Positions 1 through 8,833 of a DNA stretch of 64,000 nt are shown here, one piece after another (the first letter of the stretch is position 1; every line of letters starts with the position of its first letter). Position numbers and translations under genes: made by a program. Source of the DNA: JACCSI01 sp963815285 (lineage in GTDB: Bacteria > Acidobacteriota > Vicinamibacteria > Vicinamibacterales > UBA2999); NCBI GenBank assembly GCA_963815285.1, contig CAWFGB010000008.1, positions 992,001 through 1,056,000 on the forward strand. Reading direction: 5' to 3'. The notes under the pieces were generated by a model, which made no database searches, was not told where the DNA came from, and saw only the letters and a program-made list of their open reading frames with translations.

Positions 1-21
1 GCCTTCGTCGAGTATTGAGTC

Positions 22-1275
22 ATGCGACGGCTCGCTGCGCTCCTGCTGGCCGTGGCTGCAGAAGCCTGCGCGGGCGAGCCGCCACCGTCGCTGACGTTCA
101 CCGCCAGCGGACTGGGTGCCGAGGCCGTCGTCGTGCGCGCACAGCTGGCGCGCTTTGCCGGGCAGCACCCCGGCGTCGATGTCGAACTGCGGGTGACTCC
201 GGACGCTGCCGATCAGCGGCACCAGCTCTACGTGCAGTGGCTCAACGCGCGCGCGCAGGATCCGGACGTGCTCCAGCTCGACATCATCTGGACGGCGGAG
301 TTCGCCGGCGCCGGATGGATTCGACCGATCGATCAGTACGGGTCCGATGCGAGCGACTTCTTCCCGGCCGCCATCGAGTCGAACCGCTGGGGCGGTGCGC
401 TCTACGCGCTGCCCTGGTTCGTCGATGTCGGCCTGCTGTATTGGCGTACGGACCTGATGCGGTCACCTCCACGATCGCTCGATGCGTTGCGCGACGCGGC
501 ACTTCGCTCGATCGAAACGAGGGAGACGCGCTGGGGGCTTGCCTGGCAGGGCGCGCGTTACGAAGGGCTCGTGACTGTCTTCGTCGAACATCTGGGCGCC
601 TTCGGCGGCGGCATTCTCGACGACGCCGGCAAGGTTATCGTGGATCAGCCGGCGGCTGTTCGGGCGTTGACGTTCATGCGCCAGTCCATTGAAAACGGCC
701 TGGTGCCGCCGTCGTCGCTCACGTGGCAGGAAGAGCAGGTGCGGTTTGCCTTTCAGAACGGCCAGAGTGCGTTCATGCGCAACTGGCCATACGCGTGGGC
801 GTTGTTGCGTGATCCGGCGCAGTCGCGTGTGGCCGGTCGGGTTGGCGTCGCGGCGTTTCCCGGCGCGGCTGGTGGGCGCGCGACGGCAGCGCTCGGTGGC
901 GCTCAGTTGGCAATCAACGCTTTCAGCGACCAGCCCGAGCTGGCCTGGGAGCTCGTGGAGTTCCTGACCGCCCCCGAGCAGATGCTCGAGCGCGCGCGTG
1001 TGGCGGCGCAGCTGCCCTCGCGGCAGTCGCTGTACGACTCGCCAGAGCTCGCGCGCGCGCTCAACATGCCCCTCCAGGACGTGCGCGAGGCGGTCGGCGC
1101 GGCCATCTCGCGTCCGGTGACGCCGGTGTATAGCGAGTTATCGGAGTTGCTCCAGGTGCAGCTTCATCGCGCGTTGACGGGGCAGCAGAGCCCTGAAGAC
1201 GCGCTCAATCGCGCTGCGGCCGAGATTCGCCACTTGCTGGCCCGATCGGGCCTGAACGGGGAAGCGGTCCACTAA
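22..1275 (+). CDS. ABC transporter sugar-binding protein (family 1 extracellular solute-binding)
   Basis: Substrate-binding component of a carbohydrate importer that would capture an oligosaccharide outside the inner membrane. About 417 residues, usual for this family. The N-terminus is a hydrophobic leader (LAALLLAVAAEACAG) with a Cys near residue 16, so it may be a lipoprotein, although the lipobox is imperfect. The body has the mixed alpha/beta pattern of maltose/trehalose-type binding proteins, including LDIIWTAEFAGAGW and a late WELVEFLTAPEQM segment. The first permease follows after 2 bases and the ATPase further on, a standard binding protein-permease-permease-ATPase operon. Bases 1-18 read as the last codons of an upstream co-oriented gene (AFVEY, stop TGA), so the operon continues to the left of the window. 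The sugar is not determinable; a GH127 arabinofuranosidase lies convergent downstream. Confidence 0.88.
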   Translation: MRRLAALLLAVAAEACAGEPPPSLTFTASGLGAEAVVVRAQLARFAGQHPGVDVELRVTPDAADQRHQLYVQWLNARAQDPDVLQLDIIWTAEFAGAGWIRPIDQYGSDASDFFPAAIESNRWGGALYALPWFVDVGLLYWRTDLMRSPPRSLDALRDAALRSIETRETRWGLAWQGARYEGLVTVFVEHLGAFGGGILDDAGKVIVDQPAAVRALTFMRQSIENGLVPPSSLTWQEEQVRFAFQNGQSAFMRNWPYAWALLRDPAQSRVAGRVGVAAFPGAAGGRATAALGGAQLAINAFSDQPELAWELVEFLTAPEQMLERARVAAQLPSRQSLYDSPELARALNMPLQDVREAVGAAISRPVTPVYSELSELLQVQLHRALTGQQSPEDALNRAAAEIRHLLARSGLNGEAVH

Positions 1276-1277
1276 TC

Positions 1278-2174
1278 ATGGTTTCGTTCGAAGCGCGCGA
1301 ACGACGGGCTGCCGTCGCCTTCGTCGCACCTGCCATCGCGGTGATTGCGCTGGTCGCGCTCGTCCCCATCGTAATGACGTTCTGGGAGGCCTTGCATAGC
1401 CACGATCTCCGATTACCGTGGCTCGGACGGCCGTTCGTCGGCTTCGACAACTTCGCCGAGGCCGCCGGTGACGACCGGTTCCAGGCGGCATTGGTCCGCA
1501 CGATTGCGTTCGCCTTTGTCAGTGTGCCCATCGAGATTGCCTGCGGGGTCGCTCTCGCGCTTGTCATGCAGAGCGCGACTCGCGGTCGTGGGTTCGTTCG
1601 GGCGGCCGCCCTGCTGCCGTGGGCCGTGCCAACGGTGGTCGCTGCGCTGGTGTGGCGTTTCATGTTCGATGGGCAGGCCGGTGTCGTGAACGTGCCGCTG
1701 CGTGCTCTCGGCGTGATGGAGACCGGCTTCGACTGGTTCGTCCACCCGCTGACCGCATGGGTGCCCATCGCGCTAGCCGACATCTGGAAGAGCACGCCCT
1801 TTGTGGCGGTGCTGGTGTTGGCAGGTCTCCAGACCATCGACGCCTCGTTGTACGAAGCGGCGGCAATGGACGGTGCCGGCCGGGTCCGGCAGTTCTTCAC
1901 GATCACGCTACCGCTGCTCGGCCCCGTGCTGGTCGTCGCAACCGCGTTCCGGGTGCTCGACGCGTTGCGGCTGTTCGATCTGGCGTATGTGCTGACCGGC
2001 GGTGGACCGGGGTCGTCAACCGAGCCGCTCTCGCTCTACGCGTTCATCGCGCTCATGCAGCGATTGCGCTTCGGCTACGGCTCGGCAATTTCCGTCACCG
2101 TGTTCCTGCTGACGCTCGGCTTCGCGCTCCTGTGGGTCCGAGCGCTCGGCCGAACGTTGGAGGGGGACCGATGA
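1278..2174 (+). CDS. Sugar ABC transporter permease, MalF/UgpA type
   Basis: Inner-membrane channel subunit of the importer. About 298 residues with six predicted membrane helices (the first around residues 12-35). The cytoplasmic EAA loop is clear: a YEAAAMDGAGR stretch followed by FFTITLPLLGPVL, which contacts the helical domain of the ATPase. It starts 2 bases after the binding-protein stop and its end overlaps the ATG of the second permease by 4 bases, so the two permeases are probably translationally coupled. Length and motif order are normal for the first permease of a CUT1 system. Confidence 0.88.
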   Translation: MVSFEARERRAAVAFVAPAIAVIALVALVPIVMTFWEALHSHDLRLPWLGRPFVGFDNFAEAAGDDRFQAALVRTIAFAFVSVPIEIACGVALALVMQSATRGRGFVRAAALLPWAVPTVVAALVWRFMFDGQAGVVNVPLRALGVMETGFDWFVHPLTAWVPIALADIWKSTPFVAVLVLAGLQTIDASLYEAAAMDGAGRVRQFFTITLPLLGPVLVVATAFRVLDALRLFDLAYVLTGGGPGSSTEPLSLYAFIALMQRLRFGYGSAISVTVFLLTLGFALLWVRALGRTLEGDR

Positions 2175-2972
2175 TGATCACCATTCGCGTCATCATCCTC
2201 GCCGCGCTGCTTTTTCCGCTCTACTGGATGCTGGTCGCGTCATTCACTACTGAAGCACGGCTTTTCGCGGCGCCGTCGCTCGTGCCGTTGGCGGTGTCCC
2301 TGGAGCATTACCGGGCGCTCTTCGATGCCCGCGATTTTCTGGTGCCGATCAGAAACTCAGTGGTAGTGGCAGGTCTCACCACGCTCTTCGTAATCCCGAT
2401 TGCGGCGCTCTGCGCCTACGCGTTGGCGCGCATGCCGTTTCGCGGCAAGCGTCTGCTGCTGGCGCTCGTGCTGGCGGTCTCGATGTTCCCGCAAATCTCC
2501 ATCGTCGCGCCGCTCTACCTCGGGTTGCGCACGCTGGGGCTGCTCAACACCTACCCCGGACTCGTGCTGCCGTATCTCACGTTCTCCATGCCGCTGGCCA
2601 TTTGGCTGCTGACCGGATTCTTCCGGCACTTTCCGCGAGAGCTGGAGGAAGCCGCCATGCTCGATGGCGCTTCGCGGTTTCGCGCCCTTCGCGAGATCGT
2701 AATTCCATTGGCTGGCCCGGGGCTCGCGAGCACTGCCATCCTCACCTTTCTGTACCTGTTGGAACGAGTTTCTGTTCGCGCTGTCCTTCACGCTTGGGCC
2801 CGAACGCTACACGGTGCCGGTTGCCATCGCGTTCTTCCGCGGGCGCTACCAGGTTCCCTGGGGCGAAGTGCTGGCCGGCGCCCTCGTCGCCACCATTCCA
2901 GTCGTCATTCTCGTGCTCGCGTTCCAGCGCCACATCGTCGCCGGACTAACGGCGGGGGCGACCAAAGGATAG
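2171..2972 (+). pseudogene. Sugar ABC transporter permease, MalG/UgpE type, single frameshift
   Basis: Second channel subunit. The first ~196 codons read as a normal MalG-type permease with TM1 at the N-terminus, a conserved ALARMPFRG segment and the EAA loop (EEAAMLDGASRFRALREIVIPLAGPG). At about 2759 an extra T (CTGTTGG where CTGTGG would give Leu-Trp) shifts the frame. Correcting it gives LYLWNEFLFALSFTLGPERY and a normal last helix pair, ending at a TAG two bases before the ATPase ATG. Uncorrected, the frame runs into the ATPase and makes an artificial fused reading frame. With one base removed the protein is about 266 residues, near the family norm. A sequencing or assembly error in a TT run is as likely as a genuine mutation, because neighbours on both sides are intact. 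Confidence 0.8.
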
Positions 2973-2974
2973 CC

Positions 2975-4030
2975 ATGGCGGCAATTGCGCTCGAGCAGAT
3001 CACCAAGATCTACCCGAATGGGCACACTGCGGTGCGGGGCGTTGATCTCGCCGTGCGCGATGGTGAGTTCATGGTGCTCGTGGGACCTTCGGGATGCGGC
3101 AAGAGCACGCTGCTGCGGCTCGTCGCCGGCCTGGAGTCGCCAAACGACGGCCGTATTCTGCTCGCAGAGCAGGATGTGACGCTGGTCGGTCCGCAGGATC
3201 GCGACCTGGCGATGGTGTTCCAGAGCTACGCGCTCTACCCGCATATGACCGTGCGTGAAAATCTGGCCTACGGCCTGCGGGTGCGGCGGATTGATCCGGC
3301 CGCCCTTGACTCGAGGATCGCCGCCGTGGCCGGTGCGCTCGAGCTCCAGACGCTGCTCGACCGCCGTCCATCACAGCTGTCGGGCGGGCAGCGGCAGCGC
3401 GTGGCGCTCGGACGCGCGATGGTGCGCGAGCCCAAGGCGTTTCTGTTCGACGAGCCGCTCTCCAATCTCGATCCGTCGCTGCGCGCACAGGCGCGCGGGG
3501 AGTTGCTGCGACTGCATCGGCGGCTGAAGACGACGATGATTTACGTGACGCACGATCAGGAGGAGGCAATGACGCTGGCCGATCGCGTGGCGGTCATGCG
3601 TAGCGGCGCGATTGAGCAGGTCGGGCCGCCCCTCGAGGTGTACTCACGGCCGGCCAACACATTTGTGGCGCGCTTCATCGGATCGCCGCCGATAAACCTG
3701 CTCACACAGCCGCTCGACAGCGTGAGCGGTTCTGGAGATGCGATTATCGGCGTGCGCCCGCACGACGTGCGGATTGGCGAGGGCGAGCCGCTTCACGCCA
3801 CCGTCGACTTGGTGGAGCCGCGGGGCCATGACGCGGTGGTGCACCTCAGCCTGCACGACTCGACCCGGTCGGAACTGCTCATGGTGGTCAGCGCGCCCGA
3901 GGCGCCGGTACCAGACACCCAAGTCCGTGTGGGATTTAGACGGGACTCTATCCATTTATTCGACCGCAGGTCTGGCACCCTTCTCACCTCACCGCCTGGT
4001 CGCAAAGGCTCGACTGATCTGACGTCCTGA
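2975..4030 (+). CDS. Sugar ABC transporter ATP-binding protein, MalK/UgpC type
   Basis: ATPase that powers the sugar importer at the cytoplasmic face. 351 residues. Walker A GPSGCGKST at about 37-45, Q-loop VFQSYALYP at 81-89, signature LSGGQ at 135-139, Walker B FLFDEP at 156-161 and the switch His in VTHDQEEA near 193. After about residue 235 a TOBE/MalK-type regulatory domain follows (IGVRPHDVRIGEG). The start chosen is the ATG at 2975, 2 bases after the corrected stop of the second permease. It is the last gene of the importer operon and is followed by a 94-bp gap to the convergent GH127 gene. MalK-like tails can bind regulators, but nothing here shows which. Confidence 0.9.
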   Translation: MAAIALEQITKIYPNGHTAVRGVDLAVRDGEFMVLVGPSGCGKSTLLRLVAGLESPNDGRILLAEQDVTLVGPQDRDLAMVFQSYALYPHMTVRENLAYGLRVRRIDPAALDSRIAAVAGALELQTLLDRRPSQLSGGQRQRVALGRAMVREPKAFLFDEPLSNLDPSLRAQARGELLRLHRRLKTTMIYVTHDQEEAMTLADRVAVMRSGAIEQVGPPLEVYSRPANTFVARFIGSPPINLLTQPLDSVSGSGDAIIGVRPHDVRIGEGEPLHATVDLVEPRGHDAVVHLSLHDSTRSELLMVVSAPEAPVPDTQVRVGFRRDSIHLFDRRSGTLLTSPPGRKGSTDLTS

Positions 4031-4124
4031 GTACTTCGCGTCACGAGTCCAAACGGCCTCACCCATGGACGATGCTCTGGTCACTCGCCGCCGCGCTCGT
4101 ACTTTTCTGGCCTGCGGAGGCAGG

Positions 4125-6512
4125 CTACGCGCCGCGCACGAGGCGGATGCCGTACACCGGCGCAACCTCGTTGGCGCGCGTGGCCTCAAAGCGAACCGTG
4201 ATCTGCGCCTTGCCTTGTACCAACGACGGCGGCAACGCGTATTCGCGATCGAAGAAGTGAGCCTCGCTGTCGAACGGAAATGCCTCAACGCCGATGCGCT
4301 CGCCATCCACGAGGACCGCAAAGTCGCGGGCACGGCGGTTGTCTCGGTTGTAGGTTACAACGAGCGTGCGCGGTGTCGGATCAGGCAGCGGCAGGTCGTA
4401 GGAGAACCACTTCGAGGCGCGACGCCCCAGCCGCCCGTCGGTCCGAACAAGTGACGTCCCTTCGCCCTGCTGATTGTGAGCCTGCTCGACGGCCGCGTCT
4501 GTTGGCACAAAGTGCACGATGGTCGTTGCCTCGAGTCTTCGCGCGCGCTCGCGCTCCGCCTCGAGGGCTTTGAGCCGCCCGGCGTTCTCTGCCGGCGTCA
4601 GCACGTCCCAGTAGCCGGTGTAGTGGCGACGATGGCTTTTGTAGAACGGCGCGAGCGTCAGGTCCACCCCAAGGCCCGCCGTGCGGAAGGTGTCCGGCTG
4701 CCCCGGAACCGGCCGGAGCCAGCTGGTGACAGCGCGGTCGGTCACCAACACCGGCGAGGGAATCGTCGTTGTCGTCGGGATGTCATCCTGACGATCCTCG
4801 GCTCGTTCGGACTGAGGTCCCAGATCCCCGGCGAGCACGAGCGGTCCCCACAGTACCGCGGCGCGAGTCGGGTTGTCGGGCAGCCGATCCAGTCGCAGCG
4901 TCTTGGGCAGCGCGAGGGCGATCGTGTCGCCCGAGCTCCACGTGCGTGTGAGATCGATATACGACCCCGGCGTCGATCTCGTACTCATGGAGCGGCCGTT
5001 CACGCGAATGGCCACGCCATCCCCCGACCACGACGGCCGGCGGACAGACAGCGTGAACGCTCGCGGTGACTGCAATTCGAGCGATAGTGTGGCCGAGTCC
5101 CCCGCGGGGAACGGCGTGTCCATCGTGAGCGTGACGCCAGTGCGCTTCCACTGCGCCACTGATGGCGCATAGAGGTTGATCCATAGTCGATCGCCTGCCC
5201 CGGGCAGAGTCGAAGGGCTCGCTTCGTAATAGAGCCCGAGCCCGTGCAGCGCGTGGCTCTCCATGCCGGTGCCCACGCAGCACGTGAAGCTGCGCTGCAT
5301 GTCCGCGTATTCACGGCGCGAGCCCTTGCCGACCGGCACCATGTAGCACGTCGCCCCGTCGCTCGGGTCAATCGAGCCGAGGATGTGATTGAAGAGCGCG
5401 CGCTCATGGAACTCGGCGTAGCGGACGTCCGGCTCGATCCCGAAGAGCAGCCGGGTGAGCTTCAACATGTTGTAGACGTTGCACGTTTCCGCGGTGCGGC
5501 CTTCGAGGATGGTGGCCAGCCGGTCGGGTTCGCGGAAGTACTCGTCCTTCCCGTGTCCGCCGGTGGCAAACGTATGGTGATTGACGACGCGATCCCAGAA
5601 TGTCCTGGCGGCGGCAAGATCGCTTGGGTCGCCGGCGTGGACATACCGCGCCGCCGACCCAATCAGCTTCGGCACCTGAGTGTTGCCGTGAAGACCGTTG
5701 AGCGGATCGTCTCCGCGCGTCAACGGATCGATGACCGCGCGATGCTCGAATCGATAGGAAAGATCGAGCCACCGCTTGTCGCCGGTGTCCGCGTAGAGAT
5801 CGGCCAGCACTTCATTCATGCCGCCGAACTCGGTGGCGAGCATGCGCTGGATTTGCTCGTCGCTCATCGGCGCGAGGTGCCTTGCGGCCCATTCGGCGAA
5901 CTCCACTTCGATCTCGAGAGCTGTGTCATTACCCACGTGGCGATAGGCGTCGCGCAGCCCTGCAAAAGTCTTGTGCAGCGTGTACCAGGGCGACCACAGT
6001 CCGTTTAGATCGAAGTTCGCGGACTTGATGTTGCCTTTCGACACCTCCGCAAAGGCCTCGCGGACACCTTGGAGCGCGCCGGCAAATCCATCACCGTGGG
6101 TGTCCTGTACGATCTTCAGCTCGGACACGAGGTAGTCGGCGCGCTCCTTGAAGCGCACGTCGCCGGTTGCCGCCCACATCAAGCTGACCGCCGAGAGATG
6201 GTGCCCGGCAATATGTCCGGTCAGCTGGCGGCCGTCCGCGTCCCAACCCGTGTAGCCGGGCGCGTTTGGCGCCAGCCCTGCGCGCACGCGGTAGAACGCG
6301 AGCATGCGATCGGGATTGAGTGACAAGAGATAGGCGCGCGTGAGGTCCTGGGCCTGCTTCAGTGGACCGCCTGTCAGCCTTATTGAATTGAGGGGCAAGG
6401 GCCGCGCGGCCACCGGGGTGGGTAGTCGCAACTGCTGCGTGAATACCGACGAGGTGAGCCAGGCTGAGCCGCCGGCTACGAGCCGGAAGAACTCAGATCG
6501 GGTGATCTTCAT
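4125..6512 (-). CDS. Glycoside hydrolase family 127 (DUF1680) beta-L-arabinofuranosidase-like protein
   Basis: Exported glycosidase, likely releasing L-arabinofuranose or a related sugar from plant or glycoprotein glycans. 795 residues. The N-terminus (MKITRSEFFRLVAGGS) resembles a signal with one Arg rather than a full twin-Arg motif. The (alpha/alpha)6 barrel begins with LTGGPLKQAQDLTRAYLLSL and GHIAGHHLSA. The zinc/cysteine centre of characterised GH127 enzymes is present: E342 and C344 in AETCN, and C411-C412 in FTCCVGTGMESH; E324 in a GKDEYF stretch is the candidate acid/base. A beta-sandwich tail follows from about residue 440. It lies downstream of, and overlaps by 20 bases, the AlkZ-related gene on the same strand, and is convergent with the sugar importer. 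A functional link to the importer is an inference from proximity. Confidence 0.88.
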   Translation of the reverse strand: MKITRSEFFRLVAGGSAWLTSSVFTQQLRLPTPVAARPLPLNSIRLTGGPLKQAQDLTRAYLLSLNPDRMLAFYRVRAGLAPNAPGYTGWDADGRQLTGHIAGHHLSAVSLMWAATGDVRFKERADYLVSELKIVQDTHGDGFAGALQGVREAFAEVSKGNIKSANFDLNGLWSPWYTLHKTFAGLRDAYRHVGNDTALEIEVEFAEWAARHLAPMSDEQIQRMLATEFGGMNEVLADLYADTGDKRWLDLSYRFEHRAVIDPLTRGDDPLNGLHGNTQVPKLIGSAARYVHAGDPSDLAAARTFWDRVVNHHTFATGGHGKDEYFREPDRLATILEGRTAETCNVYNMLKLTRLLFGIEPDVRYAEFHERALFNHILGSIDPSDGATCYMVPVGKGSRREYADMQRSFTCCVGTGMESHALHGLGLYYEASPSTLPGAGDRLWINLYAPSVAQWKRTGVTLTMDTPFPAGDSATLSLELQSPRAFTLSVRRPSWSGDGVAIRVNGRSMSTRSTPGSYIDLTRTWSSGDTIALALPKTLRLDRLPDNPTRAAVLWGPLVLAGDLGPQSERAEDRQDDIPTTTTIPSPVLVTDRAVTSWLRPVPGQPDTFRTAGLGVDLTLAPFYKSHRRHYTGYWDVLTPAENAGRLKALEAERERARRLEATTIVHFVPTDAAVEQAHNQQGEGTSLVRTDGRLGRRASKWFSYDLPLPDPTPRTLVVTYNRDNRRARDFAVLVDGERIGVEAFPFDSEAHFFDREYALPPSLVQGKAQITVRFEATRANEVAPVYGIRLVRGA

Positions 6513-7353
6513 CGTGGGTTTCCACTCCCGTGTCCGGAGACGCCGGGCTGGTGCTCAACCGATAGAGGCCGGGCGAGATCATCGTCGCGTAGCCCTCCGC
6601 GACGAGCGCGCGATTGCCGCGGCCCGCCTCCGGACGGGACACGCCAGTCACGCGCGCCAGCTCGCCCGGTACGGTCATGCCCGCACCCGCGAGAAAGCAC
6701 CGGGCGATCTCCCTCAGGGCCGCATCGCGTTTCACGCGGCGACGAAGCGCCTCAGGGAAGCGTCCGACCGCCAGCGTCCATATGTAGGTGAACTTCGGTT
6801 GGTAAATGACCTCGCTCGGCACGACAATCATGGCCGCCTGCAGTTCATCGAGCGCACCGGTGAAGGCTTTGCGATCCTTCACGCCGGACTCGTCACGAAG
6901 GTCCGCCGTGCCCATTTCCCACTCACGCCGCATCACGCGCAAAATGGCCTGCGCACGCGTGCTGAGACGCCGCGGTTCTTCGGCGCGGCGCATCCCCCAG
7001 ACGGCGTGAAAGTACGGGACCATGCGCGAGGCAATGAAGAGCGCCTTGCCGCGCGCCAGCTTACCGTAATAGACCTTGCCCCGGCGCACCAGCTCGTCCT
7101 TCAGCAGCCAGGTCTGCGAGGCCTCGTGATCCGTCTGCACGTTGCGTGGCATGACCGCGTCGCGCCGCCCGCAGACCGCCACGTAGAGCGACGGGCCGGG
7201 CCGACGCGAATCAGTCAGGCAGGCGGAAAACCCCACCTGCTCGATAAAGTGCTCGGCAGCGCCCGGCGATTCGACCTGGCGAGTGGCCTCGCGGCGCCAG
7301 CGCTCATCGCGGTGTTCTTCGATGTCTGCGGGGAGCTCAGGCCGGGATCTCAC
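6493..7353 (-). CDS. AlkZ-related winged-helix protein
   Basis: 286 residues, soluble, rich in Arg. The pattern YVAVCGRRDAVMPRN, VRRGKVYYGKLARGKALF and REWEMGTADLRDESG, followed by KFTYIWTLAVGRFP and a C-terminal winged-helix-like segment (GELARVTGVSRPEAGRG), resembles the AlkZ-related/HTH_42 proteins of Acidobacteriota. I recognise this from memory of the family and could not run a profile search. The Gln-x-Gln catalytic motif of true AlkZ/YcaQ glycosylases is not evident, so DNA-repair activity is unproven. The gene overlaps the start of the GH127 gene by 20 bases, so the two are probably cotranscribed although no shared function is obvious. Confidence 0.5.
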   Translation of the reverse strand: MRSRPELPADIEEHRDERWRREATRQVESPGAAEHFIEQVGFSACLTDSRRPGPSLYVAVCGRRDAVMPRNVQTDHEASQTWLLKDELVRRGKVYYGKLARGKALFIASRMVPYFHAVWGMRRAEEPRRLSTRAQAILRVMRREWEMGTADLRDESGVKDRKAFTGALDELQAAMIVVPSEVIYQPKFTYIWTLAVGRFPEALRRRVKRDAALREIARCFLAGAGMTVPGELARVTGVSRPEAGRGNRALVAEGYATMISPGLYRLSTSPASPDTGVETHDEDHPI

Positions 7354-7376
7354 GACAGGATCTTAAGCTCTCAGCG

Positions 7377-7405
7377 CGGACAGCCTGGAGCTAACGGCGT
7401 AGAAT
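7377..7405 (+). promoter_or_regulatory. Candidate sigma-70 promoter for the amidohydrolase
   Basis: CGGACA (7377-7382), a 17-base spacer, then TAGAAT (7400-7405), which matches the -10 consensus at five of six bases. It lies 20 bases before the preferred ATG at 7425, and a GGAGG ribosome-binding site sits between. The other in-frame ATG at 7404 overlaps the -10 box, which argues against it as the start. Confidence 0.45.
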
Positions 7406-7424
7406 GCCGGGCCTGGAGGTCTGC

Positions 7425-8771
7425 ATGCGAAGTCGGCGTTGCCACTTGTCACTTTTGTTCGCCGTTCTGGTGTCGCTCGTGCTCGACACGGGTGTACGGG
7501 CGCAGACGCCTGCTCCAGCGGCCGCCGTCATTGCAATCCGCGCCGGGCGGCTCCTCGATCCAGAAGCCGGCCGCCTGCTCACGAATCAGATCATCATCGT
7601 CGAAGGCGGCCGCATTCGCGAGGTGGGACCAGCGGTGGCAATCCCTCCGGGTGCGCAGGTAATCGACTTGTCCAACATGACGGTCATGCCCGGCCTGGTG
7701 GAAGCGCACAACCATCTGGCGCTGACTTACAAGCCGGTTCCCGAAAACAACGTCTACTACTACACCTACGTGCAGGAATCGACGGCGCTGCGCGCGATAC
7801 AGGCCGCCTCGAACGGCATCCAGATGCTCGCCTCCGGCTTCACGATCGTGCGCGACATGGGAAACAACGGCAACTACGCCGATACGGCGCTGCGCCAGGC
7901 GATTGAGCAGGGCTGGATCCCGGGACCCACGATCATCAACTCCGGCATCATCATCGGCGGCATGGGCGGCCAGTTCTTCCCGACGCCCGAAATGGCCAAG
8001 GACCACAACATCGTCTACCCCGAGTACCTCGATGCCGACACGGCCGATGAAATCGTGAAGGCGGTCCGCCAGAACATCCTCTTCGGCGCCAAGGTGATCA
8101 AGATCTGCGTCGACTGCAAGCCGTACGGTTACACCGTGGACGAGATCCGGCTCGTCATGCGTGAGGCGGCCAAGGCCGGCATGAAGGTCGAAGGCCACGT
8201 GCAGACGGTCAACGGCGCGCGCAATGCCATCGAGGCAGGGATCTGGTCGATTGCGCATTCGGGCGCGCTCACCGACGAGATGCACAAGCTGATGGCGCAG
8301 AAAGGCGTCTGGCGCGCGGGGACCGAGACGCCGCCTGGACTAGCCGGTCATCCGGTGTCGGCGGAAGCCTACCAGCGCACAGTCGCCGGGCTCAAGAACG
8401 CATACGAGAACAAGGTGCCGCTGACGTTCTCGACCGACGCGGACTACTGGGTCGAAGGCAAGACGCGCGGCGAGCTGTGTCTCGAGTTCATCAAGCCGTG
8501 GCAGGATGCCGGCATTCCCAACGCCGACACGCTGCGCGCGATGACCATCAACGGCTACAAGGTGAGCGAGACCGAGAACTCCCGCGGCCCGATCAAGCAG
8601 GGGTTCTTCGCCGATATGATCGCGATGCCGGGCAACCCGCTGGAGAACCTCGAGGCTCTCAAGAACGTGCAGTTCGTGATGAAGAACGGCCAGGTGTTCA
8701 AACGCGATGGCGTGATGACGCCGGGGGCTTTCTTCCATGCGGGACCGGTGAACGGCTGGCGCATTCGTTGA
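7425..8771 (+). CDS. Secreted metal-dependent amidohydrolase (imidazolonepropionase-like)
   Basis: Exported hydrolase of the amidohydrolase superfamily that would cleave an amide, lactam or peptide-like bond. From the ATG at 7425 the protein is 448 residues with a Sec signal peptide (SLLFAVLVSLVL...VRAQ) at residues 8-27. The start is set by a GGAGG site 5 bases upstream; the earlier ATG at 7404 would add seven residues ahead of the signal. An N-terminal beta-sandwich segment precedes the metal motif H95-N-H97 (VEAHNHLAL). Further likely ligands are in the VIKI segment, VEGHVQ, SIAHSG and FSTDAD. A hairpin separates it from the convergent sigma-factor operon. The substrate is unknown; many relatives are annotated as prolidase or imidazolonepropionase without proof. 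Confidence 0.82.
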   Translation: MRSRRCHLSLLFAVLVSLVLDTGVRAQTPAPAAAVIAIRAGRLLDPEAGRLLTNQIIIVEGGRIREVGPAVAIPPGAQVIDLSNMTVMPGLVEAHNHLALTYKPVPENNVYYYTYVQESTALRAIQAASNGIQMLASGFTIVRDMGNNGNYADTALRQAIEQGWIPGPTIINSGIIIGGMGGQFFPTPEMAKDHNIVYPEYLDADTADEIVKAVRQNILFGAKVIKICVDCKPYGYTVDEIRLVMREAAKAGMKVEGHVQTVNGARNAIEAGIWSIAHSGALTDEMHKLMAQKGVWRAGTETPPGLAGHPVSAEAYQRTVAGLKNAYENKVPLTFSTDADYWVEGKTRGELCLEFIKPWQDAGIPNADTLRAMTINGYKVSETENSRGPIKQGFFADMIAMPGNPLENLEALKNVQFVMKNGQVFKRDGVMTPGAFFHAGPVNGWRIR

Positions 8772-8788
8772 CGCGGGCCTGCAGCGCT

Positions 8789-8818
8789 CAGCCCTTCAGC
8801 GTTGACCGCTGAGGGCTG
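8789..8818. terminator. Hairpin between convergent genes
   Basis: CAGCCCTTCAGCG at 8789-8801 and CGCTGAGGGCTG at 8807-8818 pair over 12 bases with one bulged T and a 5-base loop. It lies between the 3' ends of the amidohydrolase and the ECF41 gene, so it could end transcription from both sides. There is no long T run on either strand. Confidence 0.5.
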
Positions 8819-8833
8819 GAAGGTTGGCGTCAC

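Noticed and set aside
1619..4030. Single 803-codon open frame
   Set aside because: It fuses out-of-frame DNA, a frameshifted permease and an ABC ATPase. Motifs show two separate genes, with the ATPase starting at 2975.
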